A stretch of 64,000 nucleotides of DNA from Blautia sp. An249 (GCF_002159835.1 NZ_NFJL01000005.1:1-64000), one strand, 5' to 3'. Counted from the first letter of the stretch, positions 7,577-16,561 are shown. Program-made: numbers and translations. The notes: generated by a model from the sequence alone, not told the origin.

Positions 7577-9022
7577 TTACAACCTGATAACTGTATGGCA
7601 AAAAAGCACACAGGCTCCGCCTTCTGATGTATTTGAGATCTGCACAGTACCTCCCATCTGTTCAGCCAGCTTCTTCACTATATAAAGTCCAAGCCCTGCA
7701 TGTCCTCCGCTTGTGTCTCTGGATTCATCGCCCCGATAGAATTTATGAAATGCATTTTTTAGATCTTTCGCATCAAAACCAGCCCCCGTATCCGTGACCG
7801 TATAATATATCTTTTCTTTATCTGTGCTGACATTTACTTCGATTCGGCCCCCTGCAGGTGTATGCTCAAGGCTGTTGGATAAAAGATTGTCCAATATCCT
7901 TGTCAGAGCTTCCGCATCGACGATAATCTGATCCGGAACTCCATCGTTGATACAGAAAGACAATTCAATGGATTTTTGCTGCGCCTGCAGGTGATAAGAC
8001 TGTATTCTCTGTGACAGATATTTTTCCAGATTGATCCGTTCTGTATCCGCTCCTTTGTCTTTCTTTTCAAGCTCAGCCGTATACTGCATCTGTCTTACAA
8101 AATCTGCACTCTTTTCTGCATTTTCATGGATGACCATAAGATAATTCTTCAGTTCCCCGTCCTTCTCCTGATAGTCTTCCAGCAGGGCCTCCGAATATGC
8201 CAGGATCAGAGATAAAGGAGATTTCAGGTCATGTGCCAGCGCGGCCGTCATCTCAATCCGTTCCTGCTCCATTTCCCACTGAGAGGTCAGTGATTCTTTC
8301 AGCTCTTCCTGCATTTCCGTGAATGCCTCACACAGTCTGCCGAGTTCATTATCCTCATGATAATTAATTGAGAAGTCCAGATCCTTCTCCTTTATCTTCT
8401 GAGAAGCCATCGACAGCAGCTCCAGGGGCCGGTTAATTTCCCCGGCGAATTTTCTGGAAAACAGCAGTGTAAAAAGAATGAGATAAAGAAACGGCGACAA
8501 AAGAGAACAGATAAAAAATGCAAACAGGATCTTCCCTTTCATGTTGGCAAAAGTCGGTTTGATCTTATAGGCAAGAATGACAGCGCCGCGAATCCCCTGC
8601 TCCTGTTCGATCGGAACGGTTTCAATATAACATCCATTTCTCAAGACCTTTTTATCAAGAAGATTTGTGAAGAGATCCTCTTTCGATGTATAAGGCTGTT
8701 CTGCCAGCGTCCCGTAAATCACATTCCCATCCTGATCAGTTACCTGATACCAGATCCCGTTTCCCTTTATCATAGCGGCAAGTCCCTTCTGTCCGGACAC
8801 CTCCAAAAGAGACACATTTTCTTTCTGCACATAGGACACGATCCCCGGGATTTGATCTTCATAGTAATCCGCCGGATAAATATCTTTATTTAAAGATAAA
8901 AACGTCAATACCGAAGATAGCATGATTGTGACTATGGAAGCGAATACACTGACCACTACAATTTGAATGAATGTATGGCGGAACTGAACCGCAAGAGGTC
9001 TTTTCATTCTTTTTTCTTTCAT
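7577..9022 (-). CDS. Sensor histidine kinase of the lantibiotic-resistance module
   Basis: 481 aa from ATG 9022, which overlaps the regulator stop as ATGA (an ATG at 9034 is also possible). TM1 near residues 18-42, an external sensor domain of about 120 aa, TM2 near 168-193, a HAMP-like linker, H-box AALAHDLKSPLSLILAYSE, N-box LDNLLSNSLEHTP, G-boxes VTDTGAGFD and GLGLYIVKKLAEQMGG. The AHDLKSPLS H-box and overall size resemble SpaK/NisK/CprK-type kinases that sense cationic peptides. Coupled to the response regulator upstream and followed by wHTH copy 2. Confidence 0.9.
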   Translation of the reverse strand: MKEKRMKRPLAVQFRHTFIQIVVVSVFASIVTIMLSSVLTFLSLNKDIYPADYYEDQIPGIVSYVQKENVSLLEVSGQKGLAAMIKGNGIWYQVTDQDGNVIYGTLAEQPYTSKEDLFTNLLDKKVLRNGCYIETVPIEQEQGIRGAVILAYKIKPTFANMKGKILFAFFICSLLSPFLYLILFTLLFSRKFAGEINRPLELLSMASQKIKEKDLDFSINYHEDNELGRLCEAFTEMQEELKESLTSQWEMEQERIEMTAALAHDLKSPLSLILAYSEALLEDYQEKDGELKNYLMVIHENAEKSADFVRQMQYTAELEKKDKGADTERINLEKYLSQRIQSYHLQAQQKSIELSFCINDGVPDQIIVDAEALTRILDNLLSNSLEHTPAGGRIEVNVSTDKEKIYYTVTDTGAGFDAKDLKNAFHKFYRGDESRDTSGGHAGLGLYIVKKLAEQMGGTVQISNTSEGGACVLFCHTVIRL

Positions 9023-9711
9023 ACTTTGTTCCATTTATATCCGATCCCCCAGACAGTTGAAATATATTCTTTTCCCGGAGACGCCGCCGCGAATTTGGAA
9101 CGGATATTTTTGATCCGTTCCACAACAGTCGCCACATCTCCTTGCGCATCATACCCCCATACTTTTTCGTAAATCCGCTCTTTTGAGAATACCTGTCCTG
9201 CATGAAATGCCAGTAATTCTGAAATATCATATTCTCTTCTCGTAAGTTCAACCGCTTCCCCATGAATCGTGATACTTCTCGCCTGAGTGTCTATACACAT
9301 TTCCCCGAAGTATAGTTTCGATCTCTTTTGCTCCGCATTAAGATACTGGGACCGTTTCTCTCTTCGCAGATTTGCATCAATGCGCGCCAGAAGTTCTTTT
9401 AATCCAAATGGTTTTGTAATATAGTCGTCTCCGCCCATGGTGAAGCCTTTCACTTTGTCTGTCTCCGACTGCCTCGCGCTTAAAAACAGGATCGGACAGA
9501 CGACATCATTTCTGATCTCCCTGCAGACTTCAAACCCATCTATCTCCGGCATCATAATATCCAGAACGATTAAATCCGGCTGCTCCTTTGCAAGCTCAAT
9601 TCCTGCTCTTCCATTATATGCGCATAAAACTTCATGACCTTTTAACTCCAATCTGCTTTTCAATAAGGACACCATCGCCTTCTCATCATCAATGATTAAA
9701 ATTTTACTCAA
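9019..9711 (-). CDS. OmpR-family response regulator of the lantibiotic-resistance module
   Basis: 230 aa if translation begins at TTG 9711, which has GGGAGG about 7 nt upstream and begins with the canonical LSKILIIDDEK; the ATG at 9735 adds eight unsupported residues. Receiver domain with IIDDE and Asp51 in LIVLDIMMPEIDG, then a winged helix (VELTRREYDISELLAF, ending STVWGIGYKWNKV). Likely activates the three ABC genes upstream in the same orientation, as NisR/SpaR/CprR-type regulators do. Confidence 0.92.
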   Translation of the reverse strand: MSKILIIDDEKAMVSLLKSRLELKGHEVLCAYNGRAGIELAKEQPDLIVLDIMMPEIDGFEVCREIRNDVVCPILFLSARQSETDKVKGFTMGGDDYITKPFGLKELLARIDANLRREKRSQYLNAEQKRSKLYFGEMCIDTQARSITIHGEAVELTRREYDISELLAFHAGQVFSKERIYEKVWGYDAQGDVATVVERIKNIRSKFAAASPGKEYISTVWGIGYKWNKV

Positions 9712-9744
9712 TGCCAACCCTCCCGTCAGAGCCACCTTTCTCCG

Positions 9745-10518
9745 CTATTCGCCGGGACGCCGTCCCTCCCATTTTGCAAACCATAGTATCCCGGTACTAA
9801 GCAATAAAACCAATGCAATAAAAACTGCGCTCAGCGCCGTGATACCAGTCTCTGCCGCTTGGTTTACAAGGGTACGGAAATTCCCATCTGCCGGTTGAAT
9901 ATAAACGGTACCCGGCAGCAAACCTAACTTTACCGGCCACGTCCATGGAATGAACTTCCAGACAGACGCGCCTAAACTGGTGGTTCCGAAAATCACTGCC
10001 ATCAGCAGCCCTCCAAAACTAAGCCCGATGGAAGCGCCCCATCCCCACGCAAGGCTGATCCAAAGATGAAGGACCAGAAGAGGAACCGCTCCGATCGAAG
10101 TGAATACAGCAGCAAGGAGAAACACCTTCATATCCGCCCCGCAGGGAACAAACAGATTCATCCCACATCCCAGGATCAGCGCTGCCAACAATGTACAGAC
10201 GAACGTACATATCACCACTAACATAAACTTGCCCAGAAATATTTTCGCCCGCGAAACTCCGAAACTAAGAAACCCGTTAAAATTCCCGGCCAGCTCCTCC
10301 TCGCGAATCACAGCGCCTCCCAGGATGCCGACCGAAACAGGGATCATGATTCCTGACCATATGGTAAAAAAACCTTCAAAAGCGAAATCCTGCGTACTCC
10401 CCGGACTCAGTGTGAGGTAGACAACCGTGCATCCTGCCAGGAATACCGGCAGTCCAAAGATAAACCAGCGGATCGCTGTCCGCTTTGTCCTCAGCCATTC
10501 CGATAATAATACTCTCAT
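9745..10518 (-). CDS. Lantibiotic-immunity ABC permease, LanG/MutG-like
   Basis: 257 aa from ATG 10518 (MRVLLSEWLRTKRTAIRW) with GGGAGCGG just upstream; the longer frame runs back into the preceding gene. Six hydrophobic segments follow an N-terminal basic helix, the ABC-2 fold of immunity permeases. It starts 3 nt after the stop of the first permease, so the two are co-translated and probably form a heterodimer with the ATPase. LanFEG transporters expel lantibiotics from the membrane surface. No lantibiotic biosynthesis gene is in the window, so this is probably resistance rather than producer immunity. Confidence 0.85.
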   Translation of the reverse strand: MRVLLSEWLRTKRTAIRWFIFGLPVFLAGCTVVYLTLSPGSTQDFAFEGFFTIWSGIMIPVSVGILGGAVIREEELAGNFNGFLSFGVSRAKIFLGKFMLVVICTFVCTLLAALILGCGMNLFVPCGADMKVFLLAAVFTSIGAVPLLVLHLWISLAWGWGASIGLSFGGLLMAVIFGTTSLGASVWKFIPWTWPVKLGLLPGTVYIQPADGNFRTLVNQAAETGITALSAVFIALVLLLSTGILWFAKWEGRRPGE

Positions 10519-10520
10519 AC

Positions 10521-11294
10521 TCACCGCTCCCTTTTTGTAAACCAAACAGTGGTAAAGAGCGTAAATACCGCCAGTGCAGCCAAAGATACCACAATACCAA
10601 GAGGGATGGCAGTGCATGAAAGCAGCGGATCACTGTCTGACAGCATCGTTCCATTTGGATGTACGCCAATAACCGGGCACATCAGTCTTGTCGCCCAGCT
10701 CCACGGGCAGATGATCCAGACCGTACCCGGCGCTGCAACAACCCCAAGTATCATCCCTGCGAACCCCATTCCCATGCTGAGGAAAATCCCTCCCCTGGTT
10801 GCCGCCCAGAGTTGAAGCGGAATCAGGGGAAGGGAAACCAGCCAGCAGACCAGGCTTCCCGCCAATATTTTCCCTGCAGGCAACACCCCCTCAGCTCCAA
10901 TCAATCCGGTCATCGAGACAACCAGAATCAATACACAAGAAGACAGCAGTGTGTAAACAGCCATCCCAAGAATTTTACTTACCCACAGCACAGCGGGCGA
11001 TACATTCCGGGAAAGCAATGCCTGATAATTTCCTGCTTTCTTTTCCTGCGATGCAGCCAATGCCGCAAAAAGAGCGTATCCAAGCGGCAGAAACAAAAAA
11101 GACCACCAATTGAAAACAGACGCCAGAAATGTCCCGTAGCTTATCGCAGTATTCCCATGTGCCTCTGCCAGAGGATTCTGCATTAAAATTGAAAGCACAA
11201 GTGCATAAACAGCAAAAAACAACGGAAAGAACACAATGAGTTTCCCCATAAATGTTCTCTTATATTTCAGCAGTTCCGAGAAAAGTCCTTCCAT
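10521..11294 (-). CDS. Lantibiotic-immunity ABC permease, LanE/MutE-like
   Basis: 257 aa beginning MEGLFSELLKYKRTFMGK, with the ATG overlapping the ATPase stop (TAATG). Hydrophobic segments at about 20-40, 58-78, 105-130, 140-160, 170-195 and 228-250. The LKYKRTF basic N-terminal helix and the NWWSFLFLPLGYALFAAL helix pair are typical of the MutE/EpiE immunity family. Partners are the ATPase upstream and the LanG-like permease downstream. Confidence 0.86.
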   Translation of the reverse strand: MEGLFSELLKYKRTFMGKLIVFFPLFFAVYALVLSILMQNPLAEAHGNTAISYGTFLASVFNWWSFLFLPLGYALFAALAASQEKKAGNYQALLSRNVSPAVLWVSKILGMAVYTLLSSCVLILVVSMTGLIGAEGVLPAGKILAGSLVCWLVSLPLIPLQLWAATRGGIFLSMGMGFAGMILGVVAAPGTVWIICPWSWATRLMCPVIGVHPNGTMLSDSDPLLSCTAIPLGIVVSLAALAVFTLFTTVWFTKRER

Positions 11295-11995
11295 TACTTT
11301 CGGCCTCCCTTCATAATAACATCTGTAAAAAAATCTTCAAGGTCTTCTCTTTTATCCGGGATTCCCTGATACAGAAGATTCCCATTGCTAATGATTCCCA
11401 CTTCATCTACAACCTGCTCCACCTCTGACAGGATATGACTGGAAAGGACCACCGTGATCCCTCTGGATGGAAAAGAGGCGATTAATTCCCTTAGCTCTTT
11501 TACCCCAAACGGGTCCAGTCCATTGGTGGGTTCATCCAGAATCACAAGACTGGGATGGTTTAGCAGCGCAATCGCAATTCCCAGTCTCTGCTTCATACCC
11601 ATTGAAAATTTTGCCGCCCGCTTTTTCCCGGTATTCTTTAGATCCACGATATCCAGGACTTCATCGATCCGCTCCTCCGGGATGCCTAACAGTCTTGTAT
11701 GGACCATGAGATTTTCCCTTGCAGTCAGGTTTCCGTACAGAGCCGGAGCTTCAATCAGGGAACCAATCTGAGACAGGCATCTGCGGCTTAAGCTTTCTCC
11801 CTCAAATAAAATCTGTCCCTCCGTCGGCCGGATAATCCCAACTAACATTTTCATCAGTGTTGATTTGCCTGCACCATTCGGACCAAGCAGACCGTAAACC
11901 GTATTTTTCCTGACCCGCATACAAATGTTATGAACCGCCATCTGCTGGTCATATCTCTTAGAAAGATTTTTTGTTTCAAGAATCAGATCATCCAT
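11294..11995 (-). CDS. Lantibiotic-immunity ABC ATPase, LanF/MutF-like
   Basis: 233 aa; RBS GAGGA precedes ATG 11995. Walker A GLLGPNGAGKSTLMKML, signature FSMGMKQRLGIAIALL, Walker B LVILDEPTNGLDPFG. The FSMGMKQRLGIA signature with NGLDP is characteristic of BcrA/LanF-type exporters. First gene of a five-gene minus-strand operon: ATPase, two permeases, response regulator, kinase. Its upstream region (12000-12290) contains a decayed wHTH remnant but no promoter I can name confidently. Confidence 0.9.
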   Translation of the reverse strand: MDDLILETKNLSKRYDQQMAVHNICMRVRKNTVYGLLGPNGAGKSTLMKMLVGIIRPTEGQILFEGESLSRRCLSQIGSLIEAPALYGNLTARENLMVHTRLLGIPEERIDEVLDIVDLKNTGKKRAAKFSMGMKQRLGIAIALLNHPSLVILDEPTNGLDPFGVKELRELIASFPSRGITVVLSSHILSEVEQVVDEVGIISNGNLLYQGIPDKREDLEDFFTDVIMKGGRK

Positions 11996-12150
11996 ATATT
12001 CGTCCTCATTTCATTGAATTTTCCGGCAGTTCTGAACGCTGTCGAAAGTATTGCAGCAGGATTTTCTGCTTACAATGACAGTCTAGCAGTCAAAAATAAC
12101 GAATTTATAATGATCCAAATATTTTGTTTGATAGATTTATGCGAAAAAAT

Positions 12151-12212
12151 AATCCCGGAATCCTTACGTCGCCATGATCGCCCTGCCGGGATATCGCGCC
12201 AGAAGGCAATCT
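12151..12212 (-). repeat. Decayed remnant of the wHTH unit (internal deletion)
   Basis: AATCCCGGAATCCTTACG matches the terminator end of the wHTH units; directly after it, CCCTGCCGGGATATCGCGCC matches an internal stretch of copy 1 (CCCTGCCAGGATGTCGCGCC, near 581-600). About 170 bp between the two are missing. The rest of 12000-12300 shows no gene. Confidence 0.55.
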
Positions 12213-12302
12213 GAAAATAAATCGAAAAATCTCTGCTTTGATGTAGTTTTTTCTTCCAAATCCATAGTGTATATTTGAGGGAGAAAGGAGGCGATGTATT
12301 TA

Positions 12303-12860
12303 GTGGACGATAATCAAATTCTTGAGTTATTCTTTGCTCGTTCAGAGCAGGCAATCAAAGAACTGGATAGCAAGTATGGAAAGATATGTCACAAAGTTTC
12401 CTACAATATATTAAATGATCTACAAGACGCAGAAGAATGTGTCAACGACGCTTATCTTGGCGCATGGAACGCAATCCCACCGGAACGCCCTAATCCATTG
12501 CTGTCTTTTCTCTGCCGAATTGTCCGGAATCAATCCATTATGCGCTACCATGCGAAGACGGCAATGAAACGGAACAGCACATACGATATCGCATTGGATG
12601 AGTTAGAGAATTGTCTTTCCGCAAAACGATCCCTTGAGGACGAATTTGAAGAAAAATATTTGATTGATGCTATTGAAAATTTTCTTGACAGCTTATCACA
12701 GGAAAACCGAGTTATTTTCATGCGCCGCTATTGGCTTTGTGACAGCTACGATGATATAGCAAGGTGCGTTGGAATAACCGAAAAGAATGTATCTGTTCGT
12801 CTTACTCGCATAAGAAAGCAACTGCGAAATTACTTAAAACAGAAAGGGGTATTAGTATGA
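12303..12860 (+). CDS. ECF-type sigma factor
   Basis: 185 aa if translated from GTG 12303 (VDDNQILELFFARSEQAI), which has AAAGGAGG 11 nt upstream; the in-frame ATG 12294 is only 2 nt from the RBS. Region 2 (AEECVNDAYLGAWNAIPP, then a region-2.4-like LLSFLCRIVRNQSIMRY) and region 4 (LSQENRVIFMRRYWLCDSYDDIARCVGITEKNVSVRL) are clear, without region 1 or 3. It directs RNA polymerase to a small regulon, normally including its own promoter. The stop overlaps the start of the membrane protein downstream, the classic sigma/anti-sigma pairing. Confidence 0.92.
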   Translation: MDDNQILELFFARSEQAIKELDSKYGKICHKVSYNILNDLQDAEECVNDAYLGAWNAIPPERPNPLLSFLCRIVRNQSIMRYHAKTAMKRNSTYDIALDELENCLSAKRSLEDEFEEKYLIDAIENFLDSLSQENRVIFMRRYWLCDSYDDIARCVGITEKNVSVRLTRIRKQLRNYLKQKGVLV

Positions 12861-13549
12861 GAGCAGCAGACTTTGTAAACTTATTAGACAAGGTTAATGA
12901 CAAATATATTTTGGAGGCAGCCGAATATAAAAGTAACAAAAAGCAGCACTGGATAATAAAATGGAAAGCTATCGCCGCTTGTTTCCTAATTGTTGCAGTT
13001 ATTGGCGGAATAATACCATTTTTGAACAAAGCATACATTTCGCCTTTTATAATAAGTGCCTATGCTTATGAGGGTGACGCAGTTGGCAGTGAGTTGTCAG
13101 AAAAGGAAGCTGTTCCTGTTTCTGTATTCCAAACATCAAGCGGATTGAACTGCTTTGTATTTTCAAGCAACAAATTAAAAGACACGTCAAGTTCTGCGCC
13201 CACCATTTCAATTATTAACACTGACGATTATGCAAAAAACATTGGTGAAATATTAGGATTAACCCCCAAAGCAGGGCAAAGCTATTACATTTATGTTATT
13301 GAGGATACTGCGGAGCCTCCACACAGTTTTTCTCTCTATCTTCCAGATGAGGAAAATAATAAAGTCTGTCAGTACAATGTTTCTATTACGGAGAGTAATG
13401 GCGATTATGTAGCTAAACTTTTGAATATGGGAACTCACGAAATAACTGAAGAACATATCGGACAGTATATTTCTGAAAAAGGAATGTATGTCTTCGATGA
13501 AAATGGTGAAATTGTCTTTGTCGGTTCACATCCAAGCAAAGAAGATTAA
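12857..13549 (+). CDS. Membrane-anchored anti-sigma-like protein
   Basis: 230 aa from ATG 12857, overlapping the sigma stop as ATGA. An N-terminal cytoplasmic segment (MRAADFVNLLDKVNDKYI, about 35 residues), one TM helix near residues 38-58 (AIAACFLIVAVIGGIIPF) and a ~170-aa external domain without cysteines spaced for zinc. The topology and coupling to an ECF sigma gene indicate an anti-sigma factor that holds the sigma at the membrane until an envelope signal is sensed outside. No ZAS motif (HxxxCxxC) is present, so binding would be of another type. The domain itself is not one I recognise. Confidence 0.72.
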   Translation: MRAADFVNLLDKVNDKYILEAAEYKSNKKQHWIIKWKAIAACFLIVAVIGGIIPFLNKAYISPFIISAYAYEGDAVGSELSEKEAVPVSVFQTSSGLNCFVFSSNKLKDTSSSAPTISIINTDDYAKNIGEILGLTPKAGQSYYIYVIEDTAEPPHSFSLYLPDEENNKVCQYNVSITESNGDYVAKLLNMGTHEITEEHIGQYISEKGMYVFDENGEIVFVGSHPSKED

Positions 13550-13560
13550 TATAGATGGAA

Positions 13561-13589
13561 AATCCCGGAAGCCTCACGCCTCCGGGATT
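13561..13589 (-). terminator. Terminator hairpin at the end of wHTH copy 3
   Basis: AATCCCGGAAGC / GCCTCCGGGATT stem, 11 bp after the converging anti-sigma gene. Probably bidirectional. Confidence 0.65.
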
Positions 13590-13984
13590 ACAAACTTATA
13601 TCCAATTCCCCGTACGGTCTGGATATATTCTTTATCTATATATTGCTTTAGCTTTTTTCTAAGGCCGGAGATGACACACCTCGTTGCATTGTCTGTTTTC
13701 CCACTTTCCTTTTCCCAGACATGCTCATAAATCTGTTCTTTCGAGAACACTCTCCTTGGATGTCTCGCCAGAAGACAAAGGACATCAAACTCATATTTCG
13801 TAAGTCCCAGGTGCTGCTCTCCTATCCATGCGTTTCTACTCTCCAGGCAGATATGCAACTCTCCGCGGCAAATCTCCGGATATGTATCTTTCGTCTGCCC
13901 CTCCAGCATAAAAATCTTCAGCTCTTTCCATTGTTCGGCTGTAAGTATATTCTGGAGGATCTCGCCAATCTGTATCCCAGACAA
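13574..13984 (-). CDS. Receiver-less OmpR-type winged-helix protein, copy 3
   Basis: 136 aa from TTG 13984 (LSGIQIGEILQNILTAEQ). Nearly identical to copies 2 and 4 in its first 80 residues, but its recognition/wing part (EHVWEKESGKTDNATRC, YIDKEYIQTVRGIGYKFVIPEA) matches copy 1, as if recombination between copies had made a hybrid. Upstream of the start the sequence departs from the other copies: the AAAGGA-ATG-GGGAAAG leader is absent and GGAAGGAGGG is found about 20 nt before the TTG. It separates the sigma/anti-sigma module from blaI. Confidence 0.75.
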   Translation of the reverse strand: MSGIQIGEILQNILTAEQWKELKIFMLEGQTKDTYPEICRGELHICLESRNAWIGEQHLGLTKYEFDVLCLLARHPRRVFSKEQIYEHVWEKESGKTDNATRCVISGLRKKLKQYIDKEYIQTVRGIGYKFVIPEA

Positions 13985-14080
13985 ATATTTCTCTATCTAC
14001 CTTGCCCTCCTTCCATTACGCCTGCCTGCAACTTTTTCATATCGTGAATACTTTCATGCATTTGCTTACTCTTTTAATTA

Positions 14081-14092
14081 TTACATTCGTAA
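14081..14092. promoter_or_regulatory. BlaI-type operator, upstream site of blaI
   Basis: TTAC-ATTC-GTAA palindrome core, 73 bp before the second site. Same core as at 14154, 19936, 25709 and 25766. Confidence 0.6.
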
Positions 14093-14117
14093 GAATTAAA
14101 GTCAAGGGTTTTCAAAA

Positions 14118-14146
14118 TTGACAATTTCATGGATAACATCTATAAT
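14118..14146 (+). promoter_or_regulatory. Sigma-70 promoter of blaI-blaR1
   Basis: TTGACA (14118-14123), 17-nt spacer, TATAAT (14141-14146): a consensus promoter. The operator at 14154-14165 covers the expected transcription start. Confidence 0.85.
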
Positions 14147-14153
14147 ACTCTTA

Positions 14154-14165
14154 TTACACTCGTAA
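14154..14165. promoter_or_regulatory. BlaI-type operator at the blaI transcription start
   Basis: TTAC-ACTC-GTAA core, 8 bp downstream of the -10 box. Binding here would block initiation, giving BlaI autorepression. Confidence 0.68.
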
Positions 14166-14184
14166 GATTTAAGGAGGTGTCGGA

Positions 14185-14571
14185 ATGAGTAATTTACCAC
14201 AGATTTCTGAGGCGGAATTTGAGGTTATGAAAATTGTATGGAAATACGCCCCAATCAGTACCAATGAAATAACAGAAAAATTATTGCGGACTACAAGCTG
14301 GAGTCCAAAAACAATACAAACTTTAATTAAACGCCTGGTAAACAAGGGGGCTTTGACTTATGAAAAGCAGAGTCGGGTATTTGTCTATACGCCAGTTGTT
14401 GACGAAAATGAATACATCGGCCAGGAAAGCAGTACTTTTCTGAAACGGTACTATGATGGGGATATCACTGCCATGCTGTCTGCATACATAGAAAATGACA
14501 AGCTCTCTGAAACAGAGATTGATACTCTGCGCTCCCTCCTCTCCAAAAGGAATCAAAAAGGAGGCGATTAG
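14185..14571 (+). CDS. blaI: BlaI/MecI-family transcriptional repressor
   Basis: 128 aa with AAGGAGG upstream. N-terminal winged helix (LPQISEAEFEVMKIVWKYAP, TSWSPKTIQTLIKRLVNKGAL, wing YEKQSRVFVYTPVV) and a C-terminal helical dimerisation tail, the standard Penicillinase_R layout. BlaI dimers repress target promoters until the partner BlaR1 senses beta-lactam and triggers repressor cleavage. A TTAC-N4-GTAA palindrome flanks its promoter and recurs before the PBP gene at 25.6 kb and the membrane operon at 19.9 kb, so these are its likely targets. blaR1 follows by 1 nt. Confidence 0.93.
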   Translation: MSNLPQISEAEFEVMKIVWKYAPISTNEITEKLLRTTSWSPKTIQTLIKRLVNKGALTYEKQSRVFVYTPVVDENEYIGQESSTFLKRYYDGDITAMLSAYIENDKLSETEIDTLRSLLSKRNQKGGD

Positions 14572-14572
14572 T

Positions 14573-16369
14573 GTGGCTGATTTTATGATCCGTTTTGCTA
14601 TTTGCAATGTATTTATCAGCGGTATCATCGGAATGCTTTTGATAATTAAACGACTATTGAAACATAACCTGTCCAACCGGATGCAATACAACCTGTGGTT
14701 TCTGTTACTTGGCCTGTTAGCAGTTCCTTTTCTTCCAATCCGCCCTCTTGGAGTTATGAAAATTCTATCATGGATAAGCGGTTTAAGGAATTCGCCAGCG
14801 AGTAGCGTAGAAATTGCTACGGAAGGGACTAAGAATACAAATTTGAATGGAAATACAGACTGGATGAACGACTTTGCGCTCTCAGTTAACAGCAAAGCAC
14901 CTTCTACTGTCGGATACCTGTTATTTGGAATTTGGATTGTGGGCATTCTGGCAATGCTTATATTGGTCAGTAAATCCGTTCTCCGCTTACGTGCTTTAGA
15001 AAAATCCGCGCTTCCTGTTCAAAGCACAGAAGTCCGTAAATTATATCATCGTTGTTTAGAAGAAATGGGAATTCACAGGAATATTCCCCTTTATAGCACG
15101 GCTTTTCTGAAGTCTCCCATTTTTGCAGGACTTTTAAAACCACGCATTTATCTTCCAATCCATCTCATTTCGGACTATAATGAATCCGATATGAGATATA
15201 TGTTATTGCATGAACTGCAGCACTATAAACACAAAGATGCACTTGCCAGCTTCCTGATGAATCTTACCAGCGTTATTTATTGGTTTAATCCCTTTGTCTG
15301 GTATGCGTTGAAAGAAATGCGCAATGACAAAGAAGTGGCCTGCGACACTTCTGTTTTAAATATGCTGGATGAGGACACCTATGAGGACTATGGCAATACA
15401 CTGATCAACTTTGCGAGAAAGGTTTCTCTTACTCCTTTTCCATTTGCCTCCTCTCTCGGTGGGAATATGAAACAGATGAAGCGGAGGATTGTCAATATTG
15501 CCTCATATGAGAAACCGACATTTGCAAAAAAACTAAAAAGTATGGTGGCATTTGTACTGACTGCTATGCTTCTTATCGGGCTCACACCATTATTGTCCAC
15601 CCAGGCGGCAGAGAACCAAGAATATCAATGGGATGTCACAAAAGAGGACATTTCCACACTAGATATTTCGGAGCAATTTGGAACATACACGGGCAGTTTT
15701 GTTCTCTATAATTTGGAAGATGACCACTGGTTCATCAATGACATGGAGCAGTCCGTCACACGGGTCGCTCCGAATTCAACCTATAAGATTTATGATTCCC
15801 TCTTCGCTTTAGATGCGGGGATCATTTCTCCTGAGAATTCACAGATTGCATGGGACCACACAGACTATCCCTTTGAAGCGTGGAATGCAGATCAGACGTT
15901 ATCATCTGCCATGGCGTCCTCTGTCAACTGGTATTTTCAATCTTTAGATAACCAGCTAGGAAAAACAGCTCTGCAATCCTACGTGCAGTCTATTGAATAT
16001 GGAAATGAAAATATAACTGGCGAGCTCTCCTCTTACTGGATGGAATCTACCCTGAAAATTTCTCCGGTAGAACAGGTAGAACTTCTCACAGCCCTATACC
16101 AAAACAGCCTCCCATTTACACCAGAAGATGTCCATGCAGTCAAAGACTCTATCTGCTTATCCCATTCGTCCAGTGGAACATTCTATGGAAAAACCGGGAC
16201 AGGAAGGATTGATGGACAGGATATCAATGGATGGTTTATCGGTTTTCTTGAAACTCCCGGGCATACATGGTTTTTTGCTACAAATATCAAAGCAGATCAA
16301 TCTGCCACTGGAAGCAATGCTGTAGAAATTACAATGTCCATTCTCTCAGATTTGCATATATGGGAATAA
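14573..16369 (+). CDS. blaR1: BlaR1/MecR1-type beta-lactam sensor with M56 peptidase and penicillin-binding sensor domain
   Basis: 598 aa from GTG 14573, with AAAAAGGAGG 8 nt upstream, directly after the blaI stop. N-terminal TM helices (residues about 10-30, 40-60, 115-135), then the gluzincin motif HELQHYKHKD with the downstream acidic NDKEVACD, a fourth TM near 320-345 (SMVAFVLTAMLLIGLTPLL), and an external class-D-like sensor domain with S-T-Y-K, S-V-N and KTG (GKTGTG) motifs. All catalytic elements are present, so it is probably functional: acylation of the Ser outside should activate the cytoplasmic protease and lead to BlaI inactivation. Confidence 0.93.
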   Translation: MADFMIRFAICNVFISGIIGMLLIIKRLLKHNLSNRMQYNLWFLLLGLLAVPFLPIRPLGVMKILSWISGLRNSPASSVEIATEGTKNTNLNGNTDWMNDFALSVNSKAPSTVGYLLFGIWIVGILAMLILVSKSVLRLRALEKSALPVQSTEVRKLYHRCLEEMGIHRNIPLYSTAFLKSPIFAGLLKPRIYLPIHLISDYNESDMRYMLLHELQHYKHKDALASFLMNLTSVIYWFNPFVWYALKEMRNDKEVACDTSVLNMLDEDTYEDYGNTLINFARKVSLTPFPFASSLGGNMKQMKRRIVNIASYEKPTFAKKLKSMVAFVLTAMLLIGLTPLLSTQAAENQEYQWDVTKEDISTLDISEQFGTYTGSFVLYNLEDDHWFINDMEQSVTRVAPNSTYKIYDSLFALDAGIISPENSQIAWDHTDYPFEAWNADQTLSSAMASSVNWYFQSLDNQLGKTALQSYVQSIEYGNENITGELSSYWMESTLKISPVEQVELLTALYQNSLPFTPEDVHAVKDSICLSHSSSGTFYGKTGTGRIDGQDINGWFIGFLETPGHTWFFATNIKADQSATGSNAVEITMSILSDLHIWE

Positions 16370-16422
16370 TTCAAAAAGAAGAGGTTGTCGGTTAATACCG
16401 AATGAAAGAGATAAGCTCAGAG

Positions 16423-16461
16423 AAGCCCGTTGCCTTTTGCCTTGACTCGTAAACGGGCTTT
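16423..16461 (+). terminator. Terminator after blaR1
   Basis: AAGCCCGTT / AACGGGCTT stem followed by TTGT, about 55 bp after the blaR1 stop. Confidence 0.65.
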
Positions 16462-16510
16462 GTATCATTGGATTGTTAAACATGATCTCTAATACATTTT
16501 AATATTGAAG

Positions 16511-16558
16511 AAGCGCCGAGTGCGGGGGCTGTTTGGCCTCTGCGTCCGGCGCTTTTTT
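16511..16558 (-). terminator. GC-rich hairpin, related to the one at 17681-17724
   Basis: AAGCGCCG / CGGCGCTT outer stem enclosing GC-rich inner sequence. Read on the minus strand it follows the truncated HTH fragment. A diverged copy of the hairpin lies at the other end of this 1.2-kb patch. Confidence 0.55.
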
Positions 16559-16561
16559 CCT

